Positions 15,068 to 23,241 of a stretch of 32,161 nucleotides of DNA are shown in pieces (the first letter of the stretch is position 1; each line of letters begins with the position of its first letter). Source of the stretch: Gluconobacter potus. Its GTDB lineage: Bacteria; Pseudomonadota; Alphaproteobacteria; Acetobacterales; Acetobacteraceae. The stretch spans positions 1 to 32,161 of the forward strand of contig NZ_JABCQF010000017.1 in assembly GCF_015244705.1 (NCBI RefSeq), in the 5' to 3' direction. The position numbers and the translations under genes are program-made. The notes below the pieces were generated by a model. The model saw nothing but the letters and a program-made list of their open reading frames with translations, was not told the origin of the DNA and did not search any database.

Positions 15068-15625
15068 TTAATTGACCCGTTTGAAACGGATAATACTGCG
15101 GGACATTTTTCCGTTATCCCAATTAGGCATAATCCGCCAAGGCGTCAGAACATCAGCTTCATTCCCTTTCACGACGATATTACGACGCTGCTCTGTTCCA
15201 ACCCATTCTGGCGCCCATGCTGTCTGTACACTTGTAACCCACTGGTTACCTTCCACACGATAGCGGCCAATATAGGCAACGAGTGTCTTCATGAGATGCG
15301 CGCGATCTGCGTCATTTTTTGCAGGCTGACGATCACTCCCTTCAAGATTAAACGCAACCCAACCGTCAGGGGTGAAGATGACGCGGCCACGCGGATGGGC
15401 GCCCATAGCGTCAATCAACTTCCCGGTTTCTTTATCCTGAACCTTATAAGAAACCAGCTCCCAAACCCCGACTATGTTCTTTTTCAAGTCTGGATCAACC
15501 TGCTTTGGAAGTTCCGGAATTGATACTTCCTGAGCATGGACAGATGACAATGAAGACATAGACACAGATCCCGCAAAAAACATAATCAGCATAACTTTTG
15601 TGTACTTACGTACTTTTTCAAACAT
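15068..15625 (-). CDS. Exported lipocalin-like domain protein
   Basis: This protein of about 185 residues has a Sec-type signal peptide (KVMLIMFFAGSVSMSSLSSVHA, cleavage near AQE). A beta-rich domain resembling the lipocalin-like family PF13924 follows (IVGVWELVSYKVQDKETGK, GRVIFTPDGWVAFNLE, YIGRYRVEGNQWVTSV). The start MFEKVRK at 15625 is chosen because AAGGA lies seven bases before it; ATGs at 15631 and further upstream are less well placed. It lies 19 bases downstream of the cytochrome gene, so it is the last member of the dehydrogenase operon. A periplasmic accessory or ligand-binding role is inferred only from context. Confidence 0.78.
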   Translation of the reverse strand: MFEKVRKYTKVMLIMFFAGSVSMSSLSSVHAQEVSIPELPKQVDPDLKKNIVGVWELVSYKVQDKETGKLIDAMGAHPRGRVIFTPDGWVAFNLEGSDRQPAKNDADRAHLMKTLVAYIGRYRVEGNQWVTSVQTAWAPEWVGTEQRRNIVVKGNEADVLTPWRIMPNWDNGKMSRSIIRFKRVN

Positions 15626-15644
15626 ACTCATATCCTTTCTATTT

Positions 15645-17072
15645 TTAAACAACATTTATTGTTTTGTGACGTCTTATGACGAACACTACGGCACACAGTA
15701 TCAGAACCAGTATTGCTCCCGCCGCCATGCCAACTCGGGACAACAGCAATAATGGAGAGGCAGGCCCACCCTTTCTGATAAGCGCAACATCCTGTGGTGT
15801 GACCTGAACGTCTGGTCGACCATATGTTTTGAAAACAAAATTGCTCAACCTGGCGATCTGACTATCGTCCAGTTGTACAGCATCTCCCGATTTTCCGCCG
15901 AAACCTGGCATGAAGGCTTGGCGCCCCTCTACCGATCGAGAGACACCATACAGAATTGTTGAAATGAGGTTGTCGCCACGAGACGCCCCTGTCACCGAAT
16001 TATGCCAGAGGGATGGATAATAACCATCTTTACTTCCCTGAGCACTGGCCCCATGACACGAGGCGCAGTTCCCCATAAAGAGAGCCGCTCCACTGGCGGT
16101 GTTGTCGTTATGATCTAGAATCGGGGTTACCCCCCGCAGCTCGACTGACGGATTTAGGTCATGGCCTTGCTGAAATCTGGACGAAGCGTGATCATTCGGA
16201 TCACTGACCGGCTTTAAACTGCGCAAATAAACGCTAATGGCATTCAGGTCACCAGAAGACATATGAGAGAAACTGTGTTCAACAGCCTCACCCATTCCGC
16301 CTCCGGCCTGTGCTTTGCCATGCAGGCGTCCCGTGCGGAGATATTCCGTAAGATCCTGATCACTCCAACTCCCAATACCACTGACTGTGTCAGGGGTAAT
16401 GTTTGGTGCGTACCATGTTCCAAGACTGGCTCCCGACAGCGGGTGCGCCAGATCTTCCTGCATCAGGAACCCACGATGTGTATGGCAGGTTCCACAATGC
16501 GTCGCCCCCTGTACCAGGTAAGCTCCCCTGTTCCACTCTGCCGACTTTGTCGCATCACCCTGATAGGGTTTTCCATTCAGGAACAACATGTTCCAAAAAG
16601 ACATGGAGAACCGGATATTCATCGGAAATGGCAGCGCTGTAACCGGTCCTTTTTTATCTACCGGAGCAACCTCCTTCTGGAAGTAAGCATATAAATCAGC
16701 AATGTCCTGATCCGTCAGATAGGAATAAGCTGTGTACGGCATTGCTGGGTACAGGTTGGCACCATCTTTTCTGACGCCACGCCGAACAGCTTTGTCGAAA
16801 TCTTCTAACGAATAGTGACCAATACCTGCTGAAAGAGACGGAGTGATGTTTGTCGAATACATAACTCCCAAGGGGGTATGCATGGCCAACCCACCCGCGA
16901 AAGGCTGTCCATGGGGCGCCGTATGACAGGCTACGCAGTCTGAAGCAACTGCCAGATACTGACCACGCTGTGGGTTTCCAAGTGGATCAGCCTTTGCTGG
17001 ATGTGTCGCAGAAAGAGCAATGGCAGCAAAATAACAGACTGTAACTGTGTAGAAAAAGGATCGCTGTATCAT
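15645..17072 (-). CDS. Triheme cytochrome c subunit of membrane-bound FAD dehydrogenase
   Basis: This 475-residue protein has a signal peptide (residues 1-28) and three CxxCH heme c sites: CVACH at 46-50, CGTCH at 193-197 and CASCH at 336-340. A C-terminal membrane anchor follows (LLSRVGMAAGAILVLILCAVVFVI). It passes electrons from the flavoprotein subunit to ubiquinone at the periplasmic face, as in the gluconate, sorbitol, fructose and 2-ketogluconate dehydrogenases of acetic acid bacteria. The start is the ATG at 17072, four bases after the large-subunit stop. Confidence 0.92.
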   Translation of the reverse strand: MIQRSFFYTVTVCYFAAIALSATHPAKADPLGNPQRGQYLAVASDCVACHTAPHGQPFAGGLAMHTPLGVMYSTNITPSLSAGIGHYSLEDFDKAVRRGVRKDGANLYPAMPYTAYSYLTDQDIADLYAYFQKEVAPVDKKGPVTALPFPMNIRFSMSFWNMLFLNGKPYQGDATKSAEWNRGAYLVQGATHCGTCHTHRGFLMQEDLAHPLSGASLGTWYAPNITPDTVSGIGSWSDQDLTEYLRTGRLHGKAQAGGGMGEAVEHSFSHMSSGDLNAISVYLRSLKPVSDPNDHASSRFQQGHDLNPSVELRGVTPILDHNDNTASGAALFMGNCASCHGASAQGSKDGYYPSLWHNSVTGASRGDNLISTILYGVSRSVEGRQAFMPGFGGKSGDAVQLDDSQIARLSNFVFKTYGRPDVQVTPQDVALIRKGGPASPLLLLSRVGMAAGAILVLILCAVVFVIRRHKTINVV

Positions 17073-17076
17073 GAGA

Positions 17077-18720
17077 TCAAGCCGTCTTGAATTGTGCCAC
17101 AATTGCATCGGCAGCCTTCAAAGCAAGCGCTGCCATTGTAATCGTGCTATTTCCACTCCCGCCGGTTGTCATTGCTGCCCCGCCAGGAAGAAAGAGATTC
17201 TCATGATCGTGAGAACGGCAATCAACATCGACAACTGAGTCTGATGGGTCTTTTCCCATAATGCAGCCTCCCATGATGTGATCACTATGCAAGAACTCAG
17301 GATTCAGATCGAACTTTGTCGCCCCTAAAGCCGCTGCCATCTTTTTAAGTGTCGGAATAGTATATTGTTCCGCACTACGCCGCACATAATCGCCAACATC
17401 ATAATAAATCCGCGGGCGATTAAGGCCTAACCAGTCTTTTTTATCCGACAGCGTCAGACGATTAATGGAAGACGGAAGAGGCTCATGCTCCACAACCAAC
17501 AGCCCGGTACAAGCAGACAGGCGGCGAATTTCCTGATCGAGGGCACGTCCGTACAGACCTTTTTTTAACGCTTCTGCTGCACCAATCGAGCCTCGGGCCA
17601 TATTTTCCATACGGAACATGGCTCCAGCATATTCGCTACGGAAGTCGCCCTGACTGGTGTTCAGAATGCTACTGCCCTGTACAGGTCCAACCCCAGTCCA
17701 AAGCGGCTCGCTCATTTCAACAGTCGCTTTCAACTTCGGCTGATCCATCATGTTACGCCCTACCTGATCGGAACTGTTGGCAATTCCATTTGGATGGCGA
17801 TCATCTTTGGACAAGAGCAGAAGTTTGGGGGTCTCAATGCCATTACAGGCAATGACGAAAGCACGCCCTGTTACGCGATGTGATGTGCGATGAGGGTCAT
17901 AATAATGGACAGCCTGTATTTTATGACGGTCATCCGCTTCAATGCGATAGGCAACAGCATTGGTTAAAAGCTTTCCGCCTTTGGCCTCAATGCGTGGCAG
18001 TGCCGTGGCTGCGTCATATTTTGCAGCAATAGGGCAGACCGGAAAACAGTTATTATTGCCACAGCACGCAGGACGTCCATCATAACTAACACCACTATTG
18101 CGCGCCTGCGGTGCAGGCAAATTTTGCAGGCCGAGTGGTGCCATAACATCGGTGAAGCGCTGCTCTCCTGGCCCCAAAGGTAACGGACCCATGGGATAAG
18201 GCCGGGAACGAGGCGTTTTGGGAGGCCATTGCAATGCGGCATCCGTTGGACCGCAAACGCCTAGAGCATATTCTGCACGAGCATAATACGGCTCTAAAGT
18301 CTCATAATCAAAAGCCCAATCGCGCCCAACTCCATAGAGGCTTTTTAATTTCATATCGTCAGGGGTCATTCGCCAACAAATGCCAGCCCAGTGCCACGTC
18401 GCTCCGCCAGCATACCGAACATAACCTTGCTGGTAAGCCGTGGCATTAGGCCCTGTCAGATCCAGATAAGCATTTTCTTCGCCAGGCGTGCGTGTTTCGA
18501 GAACTGGTGCCCATGGTGGCGGAGGAAATGGCGCATCCCAGTGATGTCGCAACGACGGAGGAAGGTTTCGAAAATTTTCTACGATGGTCTGTCGATCAAC
18601 CCTGGGCCCAGCCTCCAACATAAGCACTGACAAACCAGCATCTAGAGCTTGTTCGGCGATCAAACACCCAACAACGCCTGTTCCGACGACAACGACGTCA
18701 TATTTTGTCTCATTTACCAT
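17077..18720 (-). CDS. GMC-type FAD dehydrogenase, large catalytic subunit
   Basis: This 547-residue flavoprotein has an N-terminal FAD-binding motif VVVVGTGVVGCLIAEQ with the acidic end LMLEAG. The GMC C-terminal signature HENLFLPGGAAMTTGGSGN is present. A cysteine cluster, CCGNNNCFPVCPIAAKY, is the kind that holds a [3Fe-4S] cluster in the fructose dehydrogenase large subunit. Family members oxidise sugars, polyols or sugar acids. The gene order small-large-cytochrome is that of sorbitol (sldSLC), gluconate and 2-ketogluconate dehydrogenases, whereas fructose dehydrogenase is ordered small-cytochrome-large. The substrate cannot be fixed from sequence alone. AGGAG nine bases before the ATG supports the start. 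Confidence 0.92.
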   Translation of the reverse strand: MVNETKYDVVVVGTGVVGCLIAEQALDAGLSVLMLEAGPRVDRQTIVENFRNLPPSLRHHWDAPFPPPPWAPVLETRTPGEENAYLDLTGPNATAYQQGYVRYAGGATWHWAGICWRMTPDDMKLKSLYGVGRDWAFDYETLEPYYARAEYALGVCGPTDAALQWPPKTPRSRPYPMGPLPLGPGEQRFTDVMAPLGLQNLPAPQARNSGVSYDGRPACCGNNNCFPVCPIAAKYDAATALPRIEAKGGKLLTNAVAYRIEADDRHKIQAVHYYDPHRTSHRVTGRAFVIACNGIETPKLLLLSKDDRHPNGIANSSDQVGRNMMDQPKLKATVEMSEPLWTGVGPVQGSSILNTSQGDFRSEYAGAMFRMENMARGSIGAAEALKKGLYGRALDQEIRRLSACTGLLVVEHEPLPSSINRLTLSDKKDWLGLNRPRIYYDVGDYVRRSAEQYTIPTLKKMAAALGATKFDLNPEFLHSDHIMGGCIMGKDPSDSVVDVDCRSHDHENLFLPGGAAMTTGGSGNSTITMAALALKAADAIVAQFKTA

Positions 18721-18743
18721 TTCAGCGCGCTCCTATATCAGCT

Positions 18744-19283
18744 TCAAAAAATCGGAAGTTGAGAAAGAGGCGGAGCGTCCGCCGTCCAGCCATTGGGCCC
18801 AGAAATAGCATAAGAGGGTATCGTCATCACATCAGACGTGACTTTGAACATCAAAGCCTCTTCATAAGAAATGACGGAAATAGTGGATACCCCCTGAACT
18901 GCACCAGTATACCAAGATTCAATGATGCTTTGAGCGGCATTTTTCAAAGAAACATCTGCTAAAGCTTCCATAAGCTCTTCAACATCAGCGGGCTTTTTAG
19001 CCTCAATGAACGATGCTAGCTGCTCTAAATGTTCAGGAAAATCAGGAACAGTCGCGATCATTGCATCTGCTGTTCTCATTCCGATAGTTTCATTGAGCTT
19101 ATGCGGCACCAAAAGAGATGAGACCGACATGAACTTCTGATGCAGCATTCCGGAACGCAACATTCCACCACGCAATGGCGCAGCGCGAGATGTTTGAACA
19201 CAAAAGAGGGCACTGAGAGACGACATACCCAAAAGCAACCCGCGCCTTCCGATCCGAGGGCTGGTAGAGCGTGATATGTGCAT
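18744..19283 (-). CDS. Small (Tat-exported) subunit of membrane-bound FAD dehydrogenase
   Basis: This 179-residue protein resembles the small subunit of FAD-dependent sorbitol/fructose/gluconate dehydrogenases (PF12318-type). A twin-arginine signal is visible (IGRRGLLLGMSSLSALF, cleavage after SRA). The family's C-terminal pattern includes IIESWYTGAVQG, SYEEALMFKVTSDVMTIPSY and GPNGW. It is thought to carry the folded large subunit out through the Tat pathway. The ATG at 19283 is preferred to a GTG at 19292. It is the first gene of the operon, 23 bases ahead of the large subunit. Confidence 0.88.
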   Translation of the reverse strand: MHISRSTSPRIGRRGLLLGMSSLSALFCVQTSRAAPLRGGMLRSGMLHQKFMSVSSLLVPHKLNETIGMRTADAMIATVPDFPEHLEQLASFIEAKKPADVEELMEALADVSLKNAAQSIIESWYTGAVQGVSTISVISYEEALMFKVTSDVMTIPSYAISGPNGWTADAPPLSQLPIF

Positions 19284-19465
19284 AAGAAACACTCACTTCA
19301 CAAAATAGAATTTCTTAACTAAATATAATATATACTCCCATTCTTGTATTTTTCGTCATAAATTTTTATTTTAAAACGATCTGTTATTTATTCTCCTAGA
19401 CATGTTTGTGCATGTACCTTCCTGTTTTTAAAAGAAGGCACATGCACGAATAAAATTACTTATTT
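19284..19465. promoter_or_regulatory. Promoter region of the dehydrogenase operon, AT-rich
   Basis: This AT-rich spacer separates the end of pdc from the first dehydrogenase gene, both on the minus strand. It contains the hairpin at 19408-19447 and must hold the operon promoter, unless transcription reads through from pdc. I could not assign -10/-35 boxes with confidence. Confidence 0.4.
19408..19447 (-). terminator. Strong hairpin after pdc, possible terminator
   Basis: GTGCATGTACCTTC and GAAGGCACATGCAC form 14-base arms with one mismatch around a 12-base loop. The hairpin lies 19 bases after the pdc stop. On the minus strand it is not followed by a clean T-run, so it may be a weak terminator or a 3' stabilising structure. 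Confidence 0.5.
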
Positions 19466-21151
19466 TCAGGCAGGCTTACGGGAATTGGCTGCTGCAACAA
19501 ATTTGCCCCACTGCACGAGCGTTTCGGTGCAATCTGTCTGATCAAGCTTACATTCGATCAATGTTGGTCCACGAGTATTTTTCTTTGCCTTTTCAATGGC
19601 ATCAGCCAGTTCTTCACCTGTCGTAGCGTGCAGGCCCAGTCCGTATTTACCACTTTCTACGCCCGGAACACCCTGGTTGAAGACCTGCATCAGAGCGGCA
19701 TAGTCCCAGTTCTGGATATAATTATAGGGGCCATCATGAATTTTGATCTCAATGACGTAACCAAAATTATTGATGAGGAAGATGATAACCGGCAGTTCAT
19801 AGCGAACCATTTGCGCCACTTCCTGTGCCGTCAGCTGGAACGAGCCATCACCAACCATCAGAACATGCTGACGCTCAGGAGCAGCCAGGGCATTACCGAA
19901 AATGGACGGCACAGACCAACCGATATGTCCCCACTGCATTTCCGACTCAACTTTGGCACCCTCAGGCAGATGCATACGCGTTGCATTGAACCAGGAATCA
20001 CCAGTCTCGGCGTATAACGTCGTGTTTCCATCGACCAACGCATTGATCTGACGGGTCATCTCATCATTAGTGAGCGGCTTGGCAGCGTCAGCAACTGGCA
20101 ACGCAACGGGAGTATACGGCTTCACCAGAGAGGCAGGCTTACTGGACACCCGCTCTGTCAGAGCAGCCACAAATTCCTTCAAACGGAAACCTTCAAAAGT
20201 CTTACCGCTCACCGTGACACGACCCGGGTCCACTTCAAGCACATGCTCTCCACGCACGGAATCCCGCCAACCGACAGTCGAATAATCATTCCAGACCGGG
20301 GCCAGAGTGATAACAGCGTCAGCGCTCTTGATGACATCTTCAACGCCAGGGCTGCTGACCTCCCCCCAATAAACTCCGCGGAAACCCGGATGCGCCTCAG
20401 AGAAGAAGCTCTTGGCCGCAGCCATAACAGTCACGGCACAACCGAGCTTGTCTGCAAGAGCCACTGTTTCAGTCAGCGCCTCACAAGAGCGCAGCTTGCT
20501 CCCGACAAGAATGACAACATTCTGGGCTTTTTCAAGAAACGCGAGACTTTCTTCGAGCGCAGCTTTGAGGCTGACTTCGTCTGCCTTCAGGTGAGACAGA
20601 AGCGACGAAACCGGACCTGGGCGCACACAAGGCTGGCTCGCAACGTTACAAGCAATTTCTAAATAAGCGGGCTTTTTTTCGCGCAGTGCGGTCCGAATGA
20701 CGTGATCGATTTTTGCAGGTGCAGTGTCTGCCGAGGTGATGCTCTCAGCCGCACACGTAACGTGCTTCACCATCTCCATTTGATAATTATAATCTGTCGT
20801 GCCGATCGTGTGGTGCAGGACATGGCCCGACCCATGATCATTAGAGTTCGGCGCACCAGAAATCAGAATGACGGGAAGATTTTCAGCATAAGCCCCACCC
20901 AGGCCATTCATTGCTGAAATTGCACCGACACTAAACGTCACCACAGCAGCAGCAGCACCATTTTCGCGCGCATAACCTTCCGCCGCGAAGCTGCAATTCA
21001 ACTCATTGCAGTCATAGATCTGCTTCATACCGCCATGCTCAATCAGTTGATCAAGCAGAATCAGATTATAGTCACCAGCAACAGCAAAATGATGCTTCAG
21101 ACCGATTTGTGTCAGCCGTTCAGCGAGATAATGCCCAACAGTGAAAGCCAT
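19466..21151 (-). CDS. pdc: Pyruvate decarboxylase (thiamine diphosphate-dependent)
   Basis: This 561-residue enzyme (EC 4.1.1.1) converts pyruvate to acetaldehyde and CO2 in the cytoplasm. The active-site residues known from Zymomonas pyruvate decarboxylase are at equivalent positions: D27 in AGDYN, E50 in CNELNC and the H113/H114 pair in VLHHTIG. The thiamine-binding motif runs from GDGSFQ to NNFGY, followed by the [11 protein letters not shown] loop with the catalytic glutamate. The length is typical. GGAG precedes the ATG at 10 bases. It is divergent from a LysR regulator, with 104 bases between. In acetic acid bacteria the enzyme feeds acetaldehyde to acetate formation. Confidence 0.97.
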   Translation of the reverse strand: MAFTVGHYLAERLTQIGLKHHFAVAGDYNLILLDQLIEHGGMKQIYDCNELNCSFAAEGYARENGAAAAVVTFSVGAISAMNGLGGAYAENLPVILISGAPNSNDHGSGHVLHHTIGTTDYNYQMEMVKHVTCAAESITSADTAPAKIDHVIRTALREKKPAYLEIACNVASQPCVRPGPVSSLLSHLKADEVSLKAALEESLAFLEKAQNVVILVGSKLRSCEALTETVALADKLGCAVTVMAAAKSFFSEAHPGFRGVYWGEVSSPGVEDVIKSADAVITLAPVWNDYSTVGWRDSVRGEHVLEVDPGRVTVSGKTFEGFRLKEFVAALTERVSSKPASLVKPYTPVALPVADAAKPLTNDEMTRQINALVDGNTTLYAETGDSWFNATRMHLPEGAKVESEMQWGHIGWSVPSIFGNALAAPERQHVLMVGDGSFQLTAQEVAQMVRYELPVIIFLINNFGYVIEIKIHDGPYNYIQNWDYAALMQVFNQGVPGVESGKYGLGLHATTGEELADAIEKAKKNTRGPTLIECKLDQTDCTETLVQWGKFVAAANSRKPA

Positions 21152-21255
21152 AACTCAGTATCTCCAATAAAAATTCTTCCCCCAAGATGGATGCCCCTCT
21201 TTTAAACGTCCAATATATATTTTGACTGATTGTCATATGTATATCATATGGATAC
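21152..21255. promoter_or_regulatory. Divergent pdc / lysR control region
   Basis: This 104-base spacer carries two copies of CATATG (21234-21239 and 21245-21250) separated by five bases. They form an AT-rich inverted repeat six bases before the LysR start. LysR-type regulators usually bind such dyads between their own gene and the divergent target. A TTGGAC on the minus strand at about 21205 is a possible -35 box for pdc. Confidence 0.5.
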
Positions 21256-22146
21256 ATGGATCTTCGCCATCTACGCTATTTCGTGGCCATCGCAGAGCAT
21301 GGCAGCTTCACAAAAGCCGCAGAGGTGCTCCATATCGAGCAGCCCCCTCTCAGCCAGCAGATTAAATCCCTAGAAACAGAGCTAGGAGTGCAACTCTTTA
21401 TCCGGTCTAGACGTGGAGCTGTCTTGACGGATTTTGGGGAGCAGCTTTTTGAAAAAGCCCAGACAATTCTGCGCCTTGAACATCAATTTCACCTTCTGGC
21501 CAAAGGATTATCTCTTGGCGAACAAGGGCGTCTTAGAATAGGGATGGCTGGAGCCGTCGCGCTGTTACCTCTAATACCTAAAGCCATACGAGCATTTCGA
21601 GAGCAGTGGCCCGATATTGTAATCACACTCGAAGAGAGTAACACTCCCGCTCTCTGTGAGGCTTTACGAGAGCGCCGGGTCGATCTCGCCATTGTACGCC
21701 CGCCAGCGCCAGATCCGGAAATCGTACTCCATCCTCTCTTTGATGAACCAACCCTGATCGCCATTCCAAAAGGCCATCCACTTTCCAAGCGCCACACGCT
21801 CAAATTAATCGACGTCGCCAAAGAACCATTTCTTATTTTTGATCGCTCACTCGGCCCCGGTTTCTACGATGCTATTATCTCAGCCTGTCAACAAGGCGGC
21901 TTTACTCCGCGTTTCGGACAAGCAGCCCCTCAGATCACCGCAACAATTCCAATGGTTGCGGCGGGACTGGGTGTAGCAGTCGTTCCGGCTTACCTACGAC
22001 AAATTCATGCTGATGGCGCAACATTCCATCCCATCTCCGGCCCCTCACCTCGAGCCAGCATCTCGCTTGCCACCCTTGAAACGGAATTGACTGGACCAAG
22101 CGCCAATTTCCATCAAATTCTTCTGGCTATAGGAAGCAATAATTAG
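21256..22146 (+). CDS. LysR-family regulator, probably of pdc
   Basis: This 296-residue LysR-type regulator has an N-terminal winged helix (MDLRHLRYFVAIAEHGSFTKAAEVLHIEQPPLSQQIKSLE) and a periplasmic-binding-protein-like effector domain (GRLRIGMAGAVALLPLIPKAI, RVDLAIVRPP, MVAAGLGVAVVPAYL). Its divergent position suggests that it controls pdc and perhaps itself. The effector is unknown; pyruvate or a related acid would be a reasonable guess. It converges with the second LysR gene across a 77-base AT-rich gap. Confidence 0.92.
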   Translation: MDLRHLRYFVAIAEHGSFTKAAEVLHIEQPPLSQQIKSLETELGVQLFIRSRRGAVLTDFGEQLFEKAQTILRLEHQFHLLAKGLSLGEQGRLRIGMAGAVALLPLIPKAIRAFREQWPDIVITLEESNTPALCEALRERRVDLAIVRPPAPDPEIVLHPLFDEPTLIAIPKGHPLSKRHTLKLIDVAKEPFLIFDRSLGPGFYDAIISACQQGGFTPRFGQAAPQITATIPMVAAGLGVAVVPAYLRQIHADGATFHPISGPSPRASISLATLETELTGPSANFHQILLAIGSNN

Positions 22147-22223
22147 AATATAATATTGAGTATATTATCCGTAATTTCTATTAATAATTACAAAAATCCG
22201 ATCATACATATTAATTATTTTCA

Positions 22224-23135
22224 CTAATGCCATGACGGTCGATGCGCCAGAAAATCTCTTAAATTGTCGAGAAAAGTTCGAACGCGCAGAGGCACGTTAC
22301 GTCGACTTGGCATCGTTGCAAACAATCCGATCGTCTCCCCTTGGTACTCCGGTAAAAGACGGACCAACCTGCCGCATTGCAGGTCGTCGCCGACGTCCCA
22401 CAAGACTTTGAACACGATGCCTTTACCCTTGAGTGCCCAATCATGCACCACTTCGCCGCTCGTCGTCGATAGATGCGGCGTTACCTCAACGACCTGATCT
22501 TCTCCTTCACGAGACAGCCGCCATCGGTCGAGCATTCCCAGCTCATGCCCACGCATCAGGCAAATACAGCGATGCCGATTTAATTCGGCAGGAGTGGCAG
22601 GCATGCCAAATTTCTTAAGATAGGCTGGAGCAGCGCAGATGACTCGTTCACTGCTCATGATTTTTGTCGCAACAACCCCCGTTTCATTCGGCATGCCAAT
22701 CCGAATGGCCAGGTCAAGGCGACTATTAACAACATCCAGCCCTTCATCCGACAGAAGAAGATGGACGCGCAGCTTCGGGAAACGATCGGCGAATTCGCTG
22801 ACAAAATCAGCCAAACGGCGACGTCCCAGTTCAAGTGGTGCTCCAATCCTCAGAACACCACGAAGCTCTTTTTGATTGGCGGAGATCTCGGCTTCGGCTG
22901 CTTCAATATCAGTCATGATCTCTGCAGCACGCTCATAAAACGTCTGTCCCTCGTCCGTCAGGTCGAAGCGTCTTGATGTCCTTGTGACCAGCCGTACGCC
23001 AAGCCGCTCCTCCATCCGAGCCAGTCTTCGACTGGAAGCTCCTGCCGAAACGTTGAGATGACGTGCGACGGCAGTCAGATTTCCCGCTTCAACGAGGAGT
23101 ACGAAAAATCTCAGGTCACCGGCGTCATCGTGCAT
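22224..23135 (-). CDS. LysR-family regulator, probably of the malic enzyme gene
   Basis: The regulator has about 303 residues from the ATG at 23135; the frame extends to an ATG at 23171, but the LysR fold begins near LRFFVLLVEAGNLTAVARHLNVSAGASSRRLARME. The effector domain is recognisable (GVLRIGAPLELGRRRLADFVSEF, LDLAIRIGMPNETGVVATKI, FLDNLRDFLA at the end). It belongs to the large group that includes CrgA/DsdC-like regulators. It is divergent from the malic enzyme gene with about 106 bases between starts, so local control is likely. Confidence 0.9.
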   Translation of the reverse strand: MHDDAGDLRFFVLLVEAGNLTAVARHLNVSAGASSRRLARMEERLGVRLVTRTSRRFDLTDEGQTFYERAAEIMTDIEAAEAEISANQKELRGVLRIGAPLELGRRRLADFVSEFADRFPKLRVHLLLSDEGLDVVNSRLDLAIRIGMPNETGVVATKIMSSERVICAAPAYLKKFGMPATPAELNRHRCICLMRGHELGMLDRWRLSREGEDQVVEVTPHLSTTSGEVVHDWALKGKGIVFKVLWDVGDDLQCGRLVRLLPEYQGETIGLFATMPSRRNVPLRVRTFLDNLRDFLAHRPSWH

Positions 23136-23241
23136 TGAGGGGCCATCTTTGCATTTTATACACAGATACAATGCCTTTTATGCGACTACCAGCACCATCA
23201 ACGCACATCCATTGTCTGTTCATCAATGAATGGAGACAGAC

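Noticed and set aside
16263-16694. 143-residue plus-strand frame within the cytochrome gene
   Set aside because: It is antisense to a protein with three CxxCH motifs and has no recognisable features of its own.
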